NCBI GenBank assembly: GCA_963782445.1
Contig: CAWAJM010000002.1
Coordinates: 124,001-188,000, forward strand
Length of the DNA stretch: 64,000 nt
Source of the DNA: ZC4RG20 sp963782445
GTDB taxonomy: Bacteria > Pseudomonadota > Gammaproteobacteria > Steroidobacterales > Rariloculaceae
Reading direction: 5' to 3'
Shown here: positions 53,467 through 63,753 of the stretch, in pieces
Position numbering within the stretch: position 1 is the first letter of the stretch
How the letters are laid out: each line of letters opens with the position of its first letter
Position numbers and translations under genes: made by a program
The notes under the pieces: model-generated
Told to the model about the DNA's origin: nothing
Database searches by the model: none
What the model saw: only the letters and a program-made list of their open reading frames with translations

Positions 53467-53997
53467 ATGAACACTTTCGAAGGGACGACGATCCTGTGCG
53501 TGCGCCGCGAAGGCCGCGTCGCGCTCGGGGGCGACGGGCAGGTCACGCTCGGCGACAAAATCATGAAGAGCAACGCGCGCAAAGTGCGGCGGCTGCACGA
53601 CGGCCGCGTGCTGGCGGGGTTCGCGGGTGGCACGGCCGATGCATTCACGCTGTTCGAGCGTTTCGAGAGCAAGCTCGGCCAGTACGGCAATCTGACGCGC
53701 GCCGCGATCGAGCTCGCCAAGGACTGGCGTACGGACCGCTCCCTGCGCCGGCTCGAGGCGCTGCTCTGCGTCGCGGACGCGGGACAGTCGCTGCTGATTT
53801 CCGGCACGGGCGACGTCGTCGAGCCCGAGCACGACCTCATCGCGATCGGCTCGGGAGGCGCCTACGCCCAGGCCGCCGCGCTCGCGCTGCTCGATAACAC
53901 GGAGCAGGACGCCCGCAGTATCGTCGAGAAGGCGCTGCACATCGCGGGACAGATCTGCATCTACACGAACCGTCACATCACGATCGAAGAGCTTTGA
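53467..53997 (+). CDS. hslV: ATP-dependent protease subunit HslV
   Basis: Proteasome-like peptidase of the HslUV complex, 176 aa. The catalytic threonine is exposed by removing a six-residue propeptide (MNTFEG before TTILCVRREG). The DGQVTLGDKIMKSNARKVR and GFAGGTADAFTLFERFE blocks are typical. The stop is one base before the hslU start. Confidence 0.97.
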   Translation: MNTFEGTTILCVRREGRVALGGDGQVTLGDKIMKSNARKVRRLHDGRVLAGFAGGTADAFTLFERFESKLGQYGNLTRAAIELAKDWRTDRSLRRLEALLCVADAGQSLLISGTGDVVEPEHDLIAIGSGGAYAQAAALALLDNTEQDARSIVEKALHIAGQICIYTNRHITIEEL

Positions 53998-53998
53998 G

Positions 53999-55332
<1,334 letters not shown>

Positions 55333-55333
<1 letters not shown>

Positions 55334-55423
55334 GAGAAAAAGGGGTCAGAGCCCTTTTTTCGAGCGGGTGGCGGAAAGTTTTCGAGACGGTGGCGAAAAA
55401 AGGGCTCTGACCCCTTTTTCTCC
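55333..55423. repeat. REPIN-like element: perfect 30-bp inverted pair, family B
   Basis: Two 30-base arms (55333-55362 and 55394-55423) are exact reverse complements around a 31-base spacer. Each arm contains AAAAAGGGGTCAGAGCCC plus flanking T residues and can itself fold into a small hairpin with a 7-base loop. The same core occurs singly at 9931-9952. The first arm starts at the last base of the hslU stop codon; the second ends 11 bases before the DUF971 start, so it could act as terminator and as leader. Confidence 0.8.
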
Positions 55424-55434
55424 CGAGGCACGAG

Positions 55435-55821
55435 ATGAACGACGCGCAACGACCCGTCCCGATCGAAATCAAGCTCCAAAAGCGCTCACGGAAGCTGCAA
55501 ATCCGCTTCTCGGACGGGCTCGAGGGCGAGCTGCCTGCGGAGTATCTGCGCGTCGAATCCCCTTCGGCCGAGGTCAAGGGCCACGGGCCGGGCCAGGGCG
55601 TGCTCGTGGCGGGCAAGCTCGAGGTCGGCATCGAGCGCGTCGAGCCGGTGGGCCGTTATGCGGTGCGCATCGTCTTCGACGACGGACACGCTACGGGGCT
55701 GTACACCTGGCCTATACTCTACGCCCTGACGCGGGACCAGGAGCGCAATTGGCAACGCTACTTAGACCGGCTGGCCGACGCAGGCCGGAGCCGGGAGCCG
55801 GGGGGCGAGGGTGAGCACTGA
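55435..55821 (+). CDS. DUF971 domain-containing protein
   Basis: 128-aa protein of the gamma-butyrobetaine hydroxylase-like N-terminal (DUF971) family. The conserved pieces are LQIRFSDGLEGELPAEYLRV, RYAVRIVFDDGHATGLYTWP and ILYALTRDQERNWQRYL. The family is tied to iron-sulfur protein function in some bacteria, but this is not shown here. It lies between hslU and ubiE, the usual gammaproteobacterial position, and overlaps ubiE by 11 bases. Confidence 0.93.
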   Translation: MNDAQRPVPIEIKLQKRSRKLQIRFSDGLEGELPAEYLRVESPSAEVKGHGPGQGVLVAGKLEVGIERVEPVGRYAVRIVFDDGHATGLYTWPILYALTRDQERNWQRYLDRLADAGRSREPGGEGEH

Positions 55822-56641
55822 AGCCGGCGGCGATTCGGCCGGCGCGCCGGGCCGGGCGCCCGAGACGGCGCCTGCGGGCGGCGGAGTGCCGGCACCGGTG
55901 GCCCCCATGGCAGACTTCGGCTACGAGCGCGTCCCGTGGCACGCAAAGAAGGCTCGAGTCGGCGCCGTGTTCGATTCCGTCGCGCCGCGCTACGACCTCA
56001 TGAATGACGTGATGTCGGCCGGCCTGCACCGGCTCTGGAAGCGTTTCACGATTTCCCAGACGGGCCTGCGGCCCGGCCAGTCCGCGCTCGACGTGGCCGC
56101 TGGCAGCGGCGATCTCGCCGTCGGCCTCGCACGCCGCGTGGGCGCCGCGGGCCGCGTGCTCGCGACCAACGTCAACGCGAGCATGCTGGCCGTCGGCCGC
56201 GACCGGCTGCTCGACCGCGGCATCGCGGGCAACGTCGACTTCGTGCAGGCCGACGCCGAGGCGCTGCCGTTTTTGGCGCGCCGCTTCCATTGCGTGACGA
56301 TCGGCTTCGGCCTGCGCAACGTGACGGACAAGTCTCGTGCCCTGGCCGAGATGTTTCGCGTGCTCAAGCCCGGCGGGCGGCTGCTCGTGCTCGAGTTCTC
56401 GAAGCCGCTATTGGGTCCGCTCGGCCCGCTCTACGACACCTATTCCTTCGAGGTCCTGCCACGGCTCGGCCGATGGCTCGCCGGCGACTCCGAGAGCTAT
56501 CGCTACCTCGCCGAGTCGATCCGCCGCCATCCGGACCAGGAGACGCTGCTCGGCCTCATGCAGGACAGCGGCTTCGAGCGTTGCCGCTACTTCAATCTCT
56601 CGGCCGGCATCGTCGCGCTGCATGTCGGGTTTCGGCTCTGA
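55811..56641 (+). CDS. ubiE: ubiquinone/menaquinone C-methyltransferase UbiE
   Basis: SAM-dependent C-methylation step of ubiquinone (and menaquinone) synthesis. 276 aa from GTG 55811, including an N-terminal Ala/Gly/Pro-rich extension of about 32 residues absent from E. coli UbiE. The core begins FGYERVPWHAKKARVGAVFD. VAPRYDLMNDVMSAGLHRLW, the SAM motif LDVAAGSGDLA and RNVTDKSRALAEMFRVLKPG are diagnostic. The Met at about residue 33 is an alternative start. Confidence 0.96.
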   Translation: MSTEAGGDSAGAPGRAPETAPAGGGVPAPVAPMADFGYERVPWHAKKARVGAVFDSVAPRYDLMNDVMSAGLHRLWKRFTISQTGLRPGQSALDVAAGSGDLAVGLARRVGAAGRVLATNVNASMLAVGRDRLLDRGIAGNVDFVQADAEALPFLARRFHCVTIGFGLRNVTDKSRALAEMFRVLKPGGRLLVLEFSKPLLGPLGPLYDTYSFEVLPRLGRWLAGDSESYRYLAESIRRHPDQETLLGLMQDSGFERCRYFNLSAGIVALHVGFRL

Positions 56642-56658
56642 CCCGCTTTGAGGCCGGC

Positions 56659-57270
56659 ATGAAGCTCGACTGGTTCCTCGAGCGCGCCGCCCGTGTGCTG
56701 AATCGGCGCATCGCCGAGTCCGTCTCGGCCGCGCGCCTCGCCGAGGAACTCGACGGCCGCAGCTGCCGCCTGCACGTCGAGGGGCTCGATCTCGGCGCCG
56801 TCCTGCGCGTCGAAGGCCGCCGCCTGACGGTCGTCTCGGACCCGAACGCGGCGGCCGATGTCGCGATCGAAGGCCCGCCGCTCGAGCTGCTGCGCCTGAC
56901 CGGGTCGGACGCGCCGCGTCGTATCCAGGAATCGGGCGCGCGGCTGACGGGCGAGATCCGCATCGCGCAGCGCTTCGCCGACCTGCTGCGGCTTGCGGCG
57001 CCGGACCCGGAGGAAGAGCTCGCGGACTGGGTCGGCAACGTCGCGGCGCATGCGCTCGGGGAAGCGGCGCGCGGCGCGGCCGCGTGGATGCGCCGGGCTG
57101 GCGATGCGCTGCGTGACGATGCGGCCGAGTACCTCAAGGAGGAGAGCCGCGTGCTGCCGACGCCGCACGAGGCCGAAGCGTTCTACGCGGACGTCGATCG
57201 ACTGCGCGACGACGTCGAGCGCGCGGCCGCCCGCATCGACCGGCTCGCGCGCGGCCTCGGTGCGGGCTGA
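56659..57270 (+). CDS. ubiJ: ubiquinone biosynthesis accessory factor UbiJ (SCP2 domain)
   Basis: 203-aa protein that binds ubiquinone intermediates through an SCP2 lipid-binding domain (about residues 10-115, LHVEGLDLGAVLRVEGRRL, AADVAIEGPPLELLRL). A helical C-terminal part (about 125-200) with EAEAFYADVDRLRDDVERA follows and probably contacts UbiK. Placed between ubiE and ubiB as in E. coli (ubiE-ubiJ-ubiB). Confidence 0.93.
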   Translation: MKLDWFLERAARVLNRRIAESVSAARLAEELDGRSCRLHVEGLDLGAVLRVEGRRLTVVSDPNAAADVAIEGPPLELLRLTGSDAPRRIQESGARLTGEIRIAQRFADLLRLAAPDPEEELADWVGNVAAHALGEAARGAAAWMRRAGDALRDDAAEYLKEESRVLPTPHEAEAFYADVDRLRDDVERAAARIDRLARGLGAG

Positions 57271-57275
57271 CGGCG

Positions 57276-58952
57276 ATGCGGAGAATTCGACTCCTGCTGC
57301 GGCTGCTCAGCATCCAGAACACGCTCGTCCGTCACGGGCTCGACGAGATCGTCTGGGAGACGCACCTGTTTCGGCCCGTGGCGTGGCTGCAGCGGCTCGT
57401 GCCGCGGCCCTCCGGCATGCGCAAGCGTCCGTTCGGCGATCGGCTGCGCATGGCCCTCGAGGAGCTCGGGCCCATCTTCGTGAAGTTCGGCCAGGCCTTG
57501 TCGGTGCGACGGGACCTGCTCTCGCCGGCCCTGGCGGACGAGCTCGCGAAGCTGCAGGATCAGGTGCCGCCTTACCCTTCGGAGCTCGCGGTCGAGCAGA
57601 TCGAGCGCGCCTTCGGCCGCTCGCTCGCGAGCCTTTACGCCGAGTTCGACCGCACGCCGCTCGCGGCCGCCTCCATCGCCCAGGTCCATGCCGCGCGGCT
57701 GCTCGACGGCAGCGCCGTCGTCGTCAAGATCCTGCGGCCGAACGTGCGCGCGCAGATCCGCCGCGACCTCGAGGTGCTGTTTGCGATCGCGCGGCTCGCG
57801 GAGCGCTACTGGCCCGATGCGCGGCGCCTGCGCGCCGTCGAGGTCGTCGAAGAATTTCAGAAGACACTGCTGCACGAGCTCGACCTCATGCGCGAGGCCG
57901 CGAACGCGGCCCAGCTCAAGCGCAATTTCGCAGGCTCCGAGATGCTCTACGTGCCGCAGGTGTTCTGGGATTATTGCCGCGCCAACGTGCTCACGATGGA
58001 GCGCATCTACGGCATCCCGATCGGTCACATCGCGGCGCTCAAGGCCGCCGGCACGGACATCAAGCGGCTTGCCGAGAACGGCGTCGAGATCTTCTTCACC
58101 CAGGTGTTCCGCCACAATTTTTTTCATGCGGACATGCACCCGGGGAACATCTTCGTCGATGTCAGCGATCCGTCGCGGCCGCGTTACCTCGCCGTCGACT
58201 TCGGCATCGTGGGCACCTTGAGCGAGCGCGACCAGCACTATCTGGCCGAGAACTTCATCGCGTTCTTCAAGCGCGACTACCGGCGCGTGGCGACGCTGCA
58301 CGTCGACTCGGGCTGGGTGCCGCCCGACACCCGGGTCGACGAGCTTGAGTCCGCCATCCGCGCCGTCTGCGAGCCCATTTTCGATCGGCCGCTCAAGGAC
58401 ATCTCCTTCGGCCTGCTGCTGCTGCGGCTGTTCGAGACCGCGCGCGAATTCGACATGGAGGTGCAGCCTCAGCTCGTGCTGCTCCAAAAGACGCTCCTCG
58501 CGATCGAGGGCCTCGGCCGCGAGCTCTATCCCGAGCTCGATCTGTGGACGACGGCCAAGCCCGTGCTCGAGCAGTGGATGCGCGAGCGCAAGGACCCGCG
58601 GCGCCAGCTCCGGCGGCTCGCCGAGGCCTGGCCCGAGGTCGCCGAAGACCTGCAGCTGCTGCCCGAGCTGCTGCATCGTGCCGTGCGCCGTGCGGCCGCG
58701 GGCGGCTACGAGCACGCGGCCGCCGCCCGTCCGCCGTCGCGGCGCATGCCCCGCGGCGGCCGCCGCGAGCTGCCGCGCGACACGGATTACCCCGTGCCGT
58801 TCGCCTGGGAGCGGCATTTCGTCGGGGCTGCGGTGCTCATCGCGGGCGTGCTCTGGACGGGGCTCGCGGCGCAGCCGCTTTGGGTCGGCTGGCTCGGGGT
58901 CGCGCTCGGCGGCGCATTGCTGCTCGTGAACTCGCTGCGCAGGCCGCGATAG
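57276..58952 (+). CDS. ubiB: UbiB, ADCK-type atypical kinase for ubiquinone biosynthesis
   Basis: 558-aa membrane-associated member of the ADCK/COQ8 family. The KxGQ motif reads FVKFGQALSVRRDLL, the Ala-rich nucleotide loop is AAASIAQVHAA, and the catalytic segments are HADMHPGNIFVD and AVDFGIVG. Two C-terminal membrane helices (about residues 510-530 and 533-550) anchor it. It begins 5 bases after ubiJ, completing the ubiE-ubiJ-ubiB operon. Confidence 0.97.
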   Translation: MRRIRLLLRLLSIQNTLVRHGLDEIVWETHLFRPVAWLQRLVPRPSGMRKRPFGDRLRMALEELGPIFVKFGQALSVRRDLLSPALADELAKLQDQVPPYPSELAVEQIERAFGRSLASLYAEFDRTPLAAASIAQVHAARLLDGSAVVVKILRPNVRAQIRRDLEVLFAIARLAERYWPDARRLRAVEVVEEFQKTLLHELDLMREAANAAQLKRNFAGSEMLYVPQVFWDYCRANVLTMERIYGIPIGHIAALKAAGTDIKRLAENGVEIFFTQVFRHNFFHADMHPGNIFVDVSDPSRPRYLAVDFGIVGTLSERDQHYLAENFIAFFKRDYRRVATLHVDSGWVPPDTRVDELESAIRAVCEPIFDRPLKDISFGLLLLRLFETAREFDMEVQPQLVLLQKTLLAIEGLGRELYPELDLWTTAKPVLEQWMRERKDPRRQLRRLAEAWPEVAEDLQLLPELLHRAVRRAAAGGYEHAAAARPPSRRMPRGGRRELPRDTDYPVPFAWERHFVGAAVLIAGVLWTGLAAQPLWVGWLGVALGGALLLVNSLRRPR

Positions 58953-59042
58953 GCCGCCCGCGCGCCGGCAGCGTCCCCAACGCCGCCGCCCGGGTCACTT
59001 CCGGGACGCCCGTTCGGGCTCGGTTAGTAAGAGCTCGAGACC

Positions 59043-59403
59043 GTGAAGGCCGAGCTCGCTCATATGCAGCCGCTCCAGCAGCGCGTCCGGAGCCTGGCAG
59101 CGCAGATCGCGCAGTTGCGCGCGCCGCAGGCGCAAGCCGAAAAGGCGGCGAGCACCGCTCGCTCGAGCGGCACGGACGGCACGGCGCCGAAACGCGAGCT
59201 CAAGCTCGGCGGCGCCATCCGCTTCAACTACTTCTATCAGCGCTTCAGCGCGAGCAGCCGGACCAAGCATGGGCAGAGCGACTCGACGGGCTGCGCGCTC
59301 GGCATCGGTCCCGTGTTCCCGTACGTGGACCTGATTCGGGCCGCGAGGCATCCGGGCGGCGGGCCGGCCCGCCGCCCGCTCATCCCTCGCGGCGCTCCAG
59401 GGT
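59043..59403 (+). pseudogene. possible 5' remnant of a porin gene
   Basis: From GTG 59043 the frame reads a coiled-coil-like LQQRVRSLAAQIAQLRAPQA, then KRELKLGGAIRFNYFYQRFS. That resembles the N-terminal region and first beta-strand of a family of outer-membrane porins with a coiled-coil lead. After about residue 75 the sequence loses this character and runs into the 3' end of the convergent BCCT gene. There is no signal peptide. Most likely a truncated relic; it could also be chance coding resemblance. Confidence 0.35.
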
Positions 59404-60954
59404 TTCGAGCCGCTCCATCACGTTGCTCTGACGTTCTTCGCCGAGGGACCGCAACAGCGTGTAGCACATGACGAGCAAGACCGCGCAGAAGGGCAGCCCG
59501 GTCGCGATCGCGGCCGTCTGCAGCGCGCTCAGTGCGTTGCCGCCGCTCAGCGTGCCCGCGATGAGCAGGACCGCGGCCACGACGCCCTCCATGACGGCCC
59601 AGAACAGCCGTTGCTGCCAGATCGGATCGGGGTCGCCGCCGTTAGTAAGAATGTCGACGACGAGCGAGCCCGAATCCGACGAGGTCGCGAAGAACAGCGT
59701 GACGACGACGATCGCGAGCACCGACATCGCCATCGACGCGATGGCGCCGATCGGCAGCTGTCCCAACAGCACGAAGATCGCGTGTGGGGCCGTCGCCTGC
59801 ATGAGCGCCGGATCCGCGCCGCCCATGACCTTGAACAGCGCGGTCTGGCCGAAGATTACGAACCAGACGATGGAAGCGCCCGTCGGAATCAGCAGCGTGC
59901 CCAAGATGAATTTGCGAATCGTATAGCCGTACGAGATGCGGGCGATGAACATGCCGACGAACGGCGACCACGAGATCCACCAGCCCCAGTAAAACAGCGT
60001 CCACGCCTTCTGGAACGCGACGCCCTTCGGGTTCGTGAAGAGGCTCAGGCTGTTCTGCACGAGATGCTGCAGGTAGTAGCCCGTGTCCGTCACCATGGAG
60101 CCGACGAGGTAGCCTGTCGGGCCGACGACGAACACGAAGGCGGCCAGCGCGATCGCGAGCCACATGTTGATGACGGAGAGTCTGCGGATGCCGGCGTCGA
60201 CCCCGAGCATGACGCTCGTGATCGCGACGGCCTCGACCGCGCCGATCACGATGAGCTGGGTCGTCAGGTCGTCCGAGATGTGGAACAAGTCGCCGAGGCC
60301 CGCGGCGATCTGATTGGCTCCGAGGCCGATCGACGTGGCGAGGCCGAACAGCGTGCCGAACACGGCCAGGATGTCGATGAGGTGGCCGATCGGGCCGTTG
60401 ATCCCCTCGCCGATGAGCGGATAGAACGCGGCCGCGGGCTTCAACGGCAGGCCGCGGCGGTACGAGAAAAAGCCCATGGACAGGCCGAGCACAATGTAGA
60501 TCGCCCACGGCTGCAGGCCCCAGTGGAAGAAAGTGAAGTTCATGGCCTGCACGGCAGCGTCGGCGCTGCCCTCGGGCGCGAGCGGCGGGTTCTTGAAGTG
60601 CGTGAGGGGCTCGGAGACCCCGTAGTAGACGAGGCCGATGCCCATGCCGGCCGTGAACATCATGGAGACCCAAGACCAAGTGTCGTACTCGGGCGTCGAG
60701 TCGTCGGGACCGAGGCGCAGCCGCCCCCAGCGGCTCAGCGCGATGATCACGGTGAACAGCAGGAACAGGGCCGTGCTCAAGACGTAGAACCAGCCGAAAT
60801 TCGTCGTGATGAAGTTCTGCACTGCGGTGGCGGCACCGCCGAAGCGCACGGGATACACGGATGCGAGAGCGACGACGATGAGCACGACGGTCGCGGAGAC
60901 GAGAAACACGGGCGGGTTGGTGTGCTTGTGCAAATAAGCCTTGATTCGTTGCAT
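59380..60954 (-). CDS. BCCT-family (betaine/carnitine/choline) transporter
   Basis: 524-aa, 12-segment inner-membrane symporter for quaternary ammonium compounds. The family motifs FTAGMGIGLVYYGVSEPLTH and FYWGWWISWSPFVGMFIARI are intact, with the Trp-rich substrate box and the downstream SSDSGSLVVDIL sodium-site region. The short cytoplasmic C-terminus (RLETLERREG) suggests no elaborate osmosensor domain. It follows the universal stress gene on the same strand by 63 bases, so the two may be coexpressed. Confidence 0.94.
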   Translation of the reverse strand: MQRIKAYLHKHTNPPVFLVSATVVLIVVALASVYPVRFGGAATAVQNFITTNFGWFYVLSTALFLLFTVIIALSRWGRLRLGPDDSTPEYDTWSWVSMMFTAGMGIGLVYYGVSEPLTHFKNPPLAPEGSADAAVQAMNFTFFHWGLQPWAIYIVLGLSMGFFSYRRGLPLKPAAAFYPLIGEGINGPIGHLIDILAVFGTLFGLATSIGLGANQIAAGLGDLFHISDDLTTQLIVIGAVEAVAITSVMLGVDAGIRRLSVINMWLAIALAAFVFVVGPTGYLVGSMVTDTGYYLQHLVQNSLSLFTNPKGVAFQKAWTLFYWGWWISWSPFVGMFIARISYGYTIRKFILGTLLIPTGASIVWFVIFGQTALFKVMGGADPALMQATAPHAIFVLLGQLPIGAIASMAMSVLAIVVVTLFFATSSDSGSLVVDILTNGGDPDPIWQQRLFWAVMEGVVAAVLLIAGTLSGGNALSALQTAAIATGLPFCAVLLVMCYTLLRSLGEERQSNVMERLETLERREG

Positions 60955-61017
60955 GTAGTCGTTACTCGTTCGTCGTTACGGGAATGGCGTGGGCGCGCCG
61001 GCGGCCGTGACGGCCGC

Positions 61018-61497
61018 TCACCGCACCAGGATCACCGTGCAGGGCGCGGCGTGCAGCACTTTGTGGGAGACGCTGCCGACGAGTAATCCCTCGAGGTCGC
61101 TGACTCCGCGGCTGCCCATGACGATCGCGTCGACGCCCAATCGGCCGGCTTCCTCGAGGATGACGTCCGCCGGCGAGCCCTGGCGCACAATCGTATCGAC
61201 GTGCACGCGGGTCGGACCGAGCGCCGCCTGCGATTGCTCGATGACGCCGCGGCCGCTTTCCTCGGCCTGTTCGGCCCTCGCGAGGAACTGGCGCGCGCGC
61301 TCCTCGACGGTCTCGCGCGAGATGTCTCTGGCCCGCGCTCCGACGGCCTTGCCGAGCGGATCCTGCGCGGCCGGCCATTCGGGGACGTTGAGCAGGTAGA
61401 GCGTGGCCGCGTCCGACGAGGCCAGCCGATGGGCGACGTGCAGCGCCCTGCGGGAATGTTCCGAGCCGTCGATCGGAACCAGGATTTTGTCAAACAT
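61018..61497 (-). CDS. universal stress protein (UspA family)
   Basis: 159-aa cytoplasmic protein. It begins MFDKILVPIDGSEHSRRAL; the ATP-binding motif GXXGX9GSXS reads MGSRGVSDLEGLLVGSVSHK, so this member probably binds ATP. Placed immediately upstream of the BCCT transporter gene, where UspA proteins often act with osmolyte transporters. ATG 61497 was chosen over the longer open frame because it gives the conserved N-terminus. Confidence 0.93.
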   Translation of the reverse strand: MFDKILVPIDGSEHSRRALHVAHRLASSDAATLYLLNVPEWPAAQDPLGKAVGARARDISRETVEERARQFLARAEQAEESGRGVIEQSQAALGPTRVHVDTIVRQGSPADVILEEAGRLGVDAIVMGSRGVSDLEGLLVGSVSHKVLHAAPCTVILVR

Positions 61498-61567
61498 AGC
61501 GATACCTGCGAATTCAAGCGCATCCTGCCAGTCTAACGGCTCGCGCCGGGGGACGTTGGCCGCGGGG

Positions 61568-61692
61568 CTTAAGGCTCGGTGTAACGGCGGTGTCGGGACC
61601 GCCAAGATACCGATCCCGGCGATCCCTGGGGGCTGCGTTGCGCGCCCTCCCGGCGGCACGCTCCCGTCACCGCCCTTACACCGAGCCTTAAG
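61568..61692. repeat. dispersed repeat family A, inverted pair (copy 3)
   Basis: Two 25-base arms (61568-61592 and 61668-61692) are inverted copies with one mismatch; each carries CTTAAGGCTCGGTGTAA. The inner part of the right arm, read on the minus strand, continues GGGCGGTGACGGGAGCGTGC, like copy 2 at 48498. The whole unit can form a long stem-loop. It lies in the gap between the universal stress gene and the CinA-like gene. Confidence 0.75.
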
Positions 61693-61770
61693 CCGGAAAC
61701 CGACTCAGCCGCAGCCGAAGAGCGCGCGGAGAGGCGCTTGCTGACGACGTTGGGGATCGCAAAGAGGGCC

Positions 61771-62511
61771 TCAGCCCGCCGCCTCCGCGAGCCGCGCCAT
61801 GGTCGCTTCGATCTCGGCCAGAACGGCCTCTACGGCGGCCGCGTCCGTGCCGCGCACGACGAGGTTCGCACCGAAACGGCCGTCGCGCGTGAACGGATAG
61901 CTCCCGATCTCGACCTCCGGATGCGCCCGCGCGATGCGCTCGAGTGGGTCCGCGATGTCGCCCTCGCGGAGCAGTACGTCCACGCTGCGCGAGTGGATGG
62001 GCGCCCCGCGGGCGAGCTCGGCGGCGGCAGATTCGAACATGGCCCGGGCGATGGCGGGTATGCCGGCCAGCACATAGACATTCGCCATGCGAAAGCCCGG
62101 GGCCTGACTTATGGGGTTATCGATGAGCGCGGCGCCGGCCGGAATGCGCGCCATCTTGAGCCGGGCCTCGTTGAGCTCGCGGCCCGGCCGCTGCATACGC
62201 CGCACGGCTTCCTCGTCGACGACGAGCTCGACGCCGAAAGCCTCGGCGATCGACGCGGCCGTGATGTCGTCGTGGGTGGGCCCGATGCCGCCCGTCGTGA
62301 AGACATAGGTGAAACGCGCCCGGCAATCGTTGACGTGTGCGACGATCGCGTCCGTCTCGTCGCGCACGACGCGTGCCTCGACGAGCTTGATCCCGCGCTT
62401 GGCCAGCTCTTCGCCCAAATATTGAAGGTTCAGGTCCTGCGTCTTTCCGGACAGGATCTCGTTGCCGATGATCAGCACGCAGGCCGTGGGTTCTTCTGAA
62501 GTCGCGCTCAT
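61771..62511 (-). CDS. CinA N-terminal-type (molybdopterin-binding/MoaB-like) protein
   Basis: 246-aa protein of the competence/damage-inducible CinA N-terminal family (COG1058). LIIGNEILSGKTQDLNLQYL starts the domain; VFTTGGIGPTHDDITAASIA is the MoaB/Mog-like binding loop, and GFRMANVYVLAGIPAIARAM follows. The C-terminal nicotinamide-nucleotide amidase domain of full CinA is absent, so it may act as a pyrophosphatase or pterin-binding protein only. Coupled to the endonuclease-family gene by ATGA. Confidence 0.92.
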   Translation of the reverse strand: MSATSEEPTACVLIIGNEILSGKTQDLNLQYLGEELAKRGIKLVEARVVRDETDAIVAHVNDCRARFTYVFTTGGIGPTHDDITAASIAEAFGVELVVDEEAVRRMQRPGRELNEARLKMARIPAGAALIDNPISQAPGFRMANVYVLAGIPAIARAMFESAAAELARGAPIHSRSVDVLLREGDIADPLERIARAHPEVEIGSYPFTRDGRFGANLVVRGTDAAAVEAVLAEIEATMARLAEAAG

Positions 62512-63437
62512 CGATGACCTTCCAGGCTCACTCGACAGAGGATCGGATAGTGGTCGGACCCGAAGGCCGCAAGCCGCTCGAACGAGGCGCCCGCGACCTT
62601 CGAGTTCACTACGCAATGATCGATGGGTATCCCGAGAATTGGCAAGAACGTCGGCCAAGTAATGTCGAGCCCGGCCCGCACGTCGTCGAGCCCCGAGCCC
62701 GCGAGCCAGTCCTCGAAATACGGCGAATAGGGCGTGGTGTTGAAGTCGCCGATCGCAACGAGCGGCAGTTTCTCGCGCCGCGTCATGAGCTGCAGGTCCT
62801 GGTACTGCCGGTCTCGCTCGGCCGCCTTGCGCGGATTCGTCGGGGAGCGCAGGTGCAGGGCCAGGAGCCGCAGCGTGCCCTGCGGCGTCGAGACGAGCGC
62901 GTCGACGGCGGTTGCGCTCTCGAGTGCGATGGCCGAGCCGTGCAGCGGATAGCGCGACCAGACACCGATGCCGTAAGGGTCCGGGCGCGGCGCGAGCAGG
63001 CGGTAGGGATACCGAGCGTCGAGGGATGCGAGCCCCTTGCGCCAGGCCGGCGTGAATTCGAGGGTCACGACGATGTCGGGCTTCTGCGCCGCGATGATCG
63101 AGAGCAGCCTGCCGTATGCCCGGTTGTGCCAGAGCACGTTCGCGGAAAGGACGTCGAGCGCGCCGCGGGCCGGCGCGGCCTGAGTCGTCGCAATCCCTCC
63201 GAAGTAGGGCGCGACGGGCGCCCCGTTGACGAGCGCAGCCGCACCGACCGCGAGCGCGGCGAGGCTGCGCTTCCGCAGGATGAGCCCCATGGCCAGCGCG
63301 GCGGCGGCGACGAACAGCTGCAGCCGAAAATGGGTCAGGAGCTCGAAGACCCACCAGGCCTTCGCCGCGAACGAGAGCAGGGTCGCCGCGAGCAGGCCGG
63401 CGGCGCCGACCGTCAGGGCTTTGTCGACGCCGCGCAC
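62508..63437 (-). CDS. endonuclease/exonuclease/phosphatase family membrane protein
   Basis: About 309 aa from GTG 63437. Two or three N-terminal membrane segments (about residues 8-75) are followed by an EEP domain (about 85-305): LSANVLWHNRAYG, VVTLEFTPAW, AIGDFNTTPYSPYFEDW and the terminal FGSDHYPILCRV. Metal-binding and catalytic Asp/Asn/His residues are therefore present. The frame is open to ATG 63506, but that start would overlap the upstream gene by 68 bases; GTG 63437 lies one base after its stop. Substrate unknown. Confidence 0.85.
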   Translation of the reverse strand: MRGVDKALTVGAAGLLAATLLSFAAKAWWVFELLTHFRLQLFVAAAALAMGLILRKRSLAALAVGAAALVNGAPVAPYFGGIATTQAAPARGALDVLSANVLWHNRAYGRLLSIIAAQKPDIVVTLEFTPAWRKGLASLDARYPYRLLAPRPDPYGIGVWSRYPLHGSAIALESATAVDALVSTPQGTLRLLALHLRSPTNPRKAAERDRQYQDLQLMTRREKLPLVAIGDFNTTPYSPYFEDWLAGSGLDDVRAGLDITWPTFLPILGIPIDHCVVNSKVAGASFERLAAFGSDHYPILCRVSLEGHR

Positions 63438-63438
63438 T

Positions 63439-63750
63439 TCAGCGCTGAGGGTCCGGCGAGCCGCAGCACCAGCAGGCGGCGAACTGCCCTTCGTTGAGCT
63501 CGGCACATTCTGCGCAGCGCCAATCCGGAGCCGCGACGGGTTCGCGCTGCTGCTCGATGAGCCGGCGCGCCCGCGGCAGCTCGTCGTCGTGCAGGACCCA
63601 GAGCTCGGGCAGACACTCGAGGAACGGGATCTCGCCGAGCGCTCCCGAAAGCTGCTCGTTCCTGATCACGCAGGCGATGCCCGCGTGCTCGAGCAGGTTG
63701 CGCAGATGGCCGACTTCGGCCAGGGACTCGCTCTGGAACACCCGTTTCAC
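63439..63750 (-). CDS. DUF2007 protein with C-terminal zinc ribbon
   Basis: 103-aa protein. The DUF2007 domain (about residues 1-70: VFQSESLAEVGHLRNLLEHA, ELWVLHDDELPRARRLI) resembles the PII-like ferredoxin-type fold seen in putative signal-transducing proteins. A zinc ribbon follows, with cysteine pairs CAEC and CWCC. Function unknown. Placed between trpA and the endonuclease-family gene. Confidence 0.88.
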   Translation of the reverse strand: MKRVFQSESLAEVGHLRNLLEHAGIACVIRNEQLSGALGEIPFLECLPELWVLHDDELPRARRLIEQQREPVAAPDWRCAECAELNEGQFAACWCCGSPDPQR

Positions 63751-63753
63751 GAT

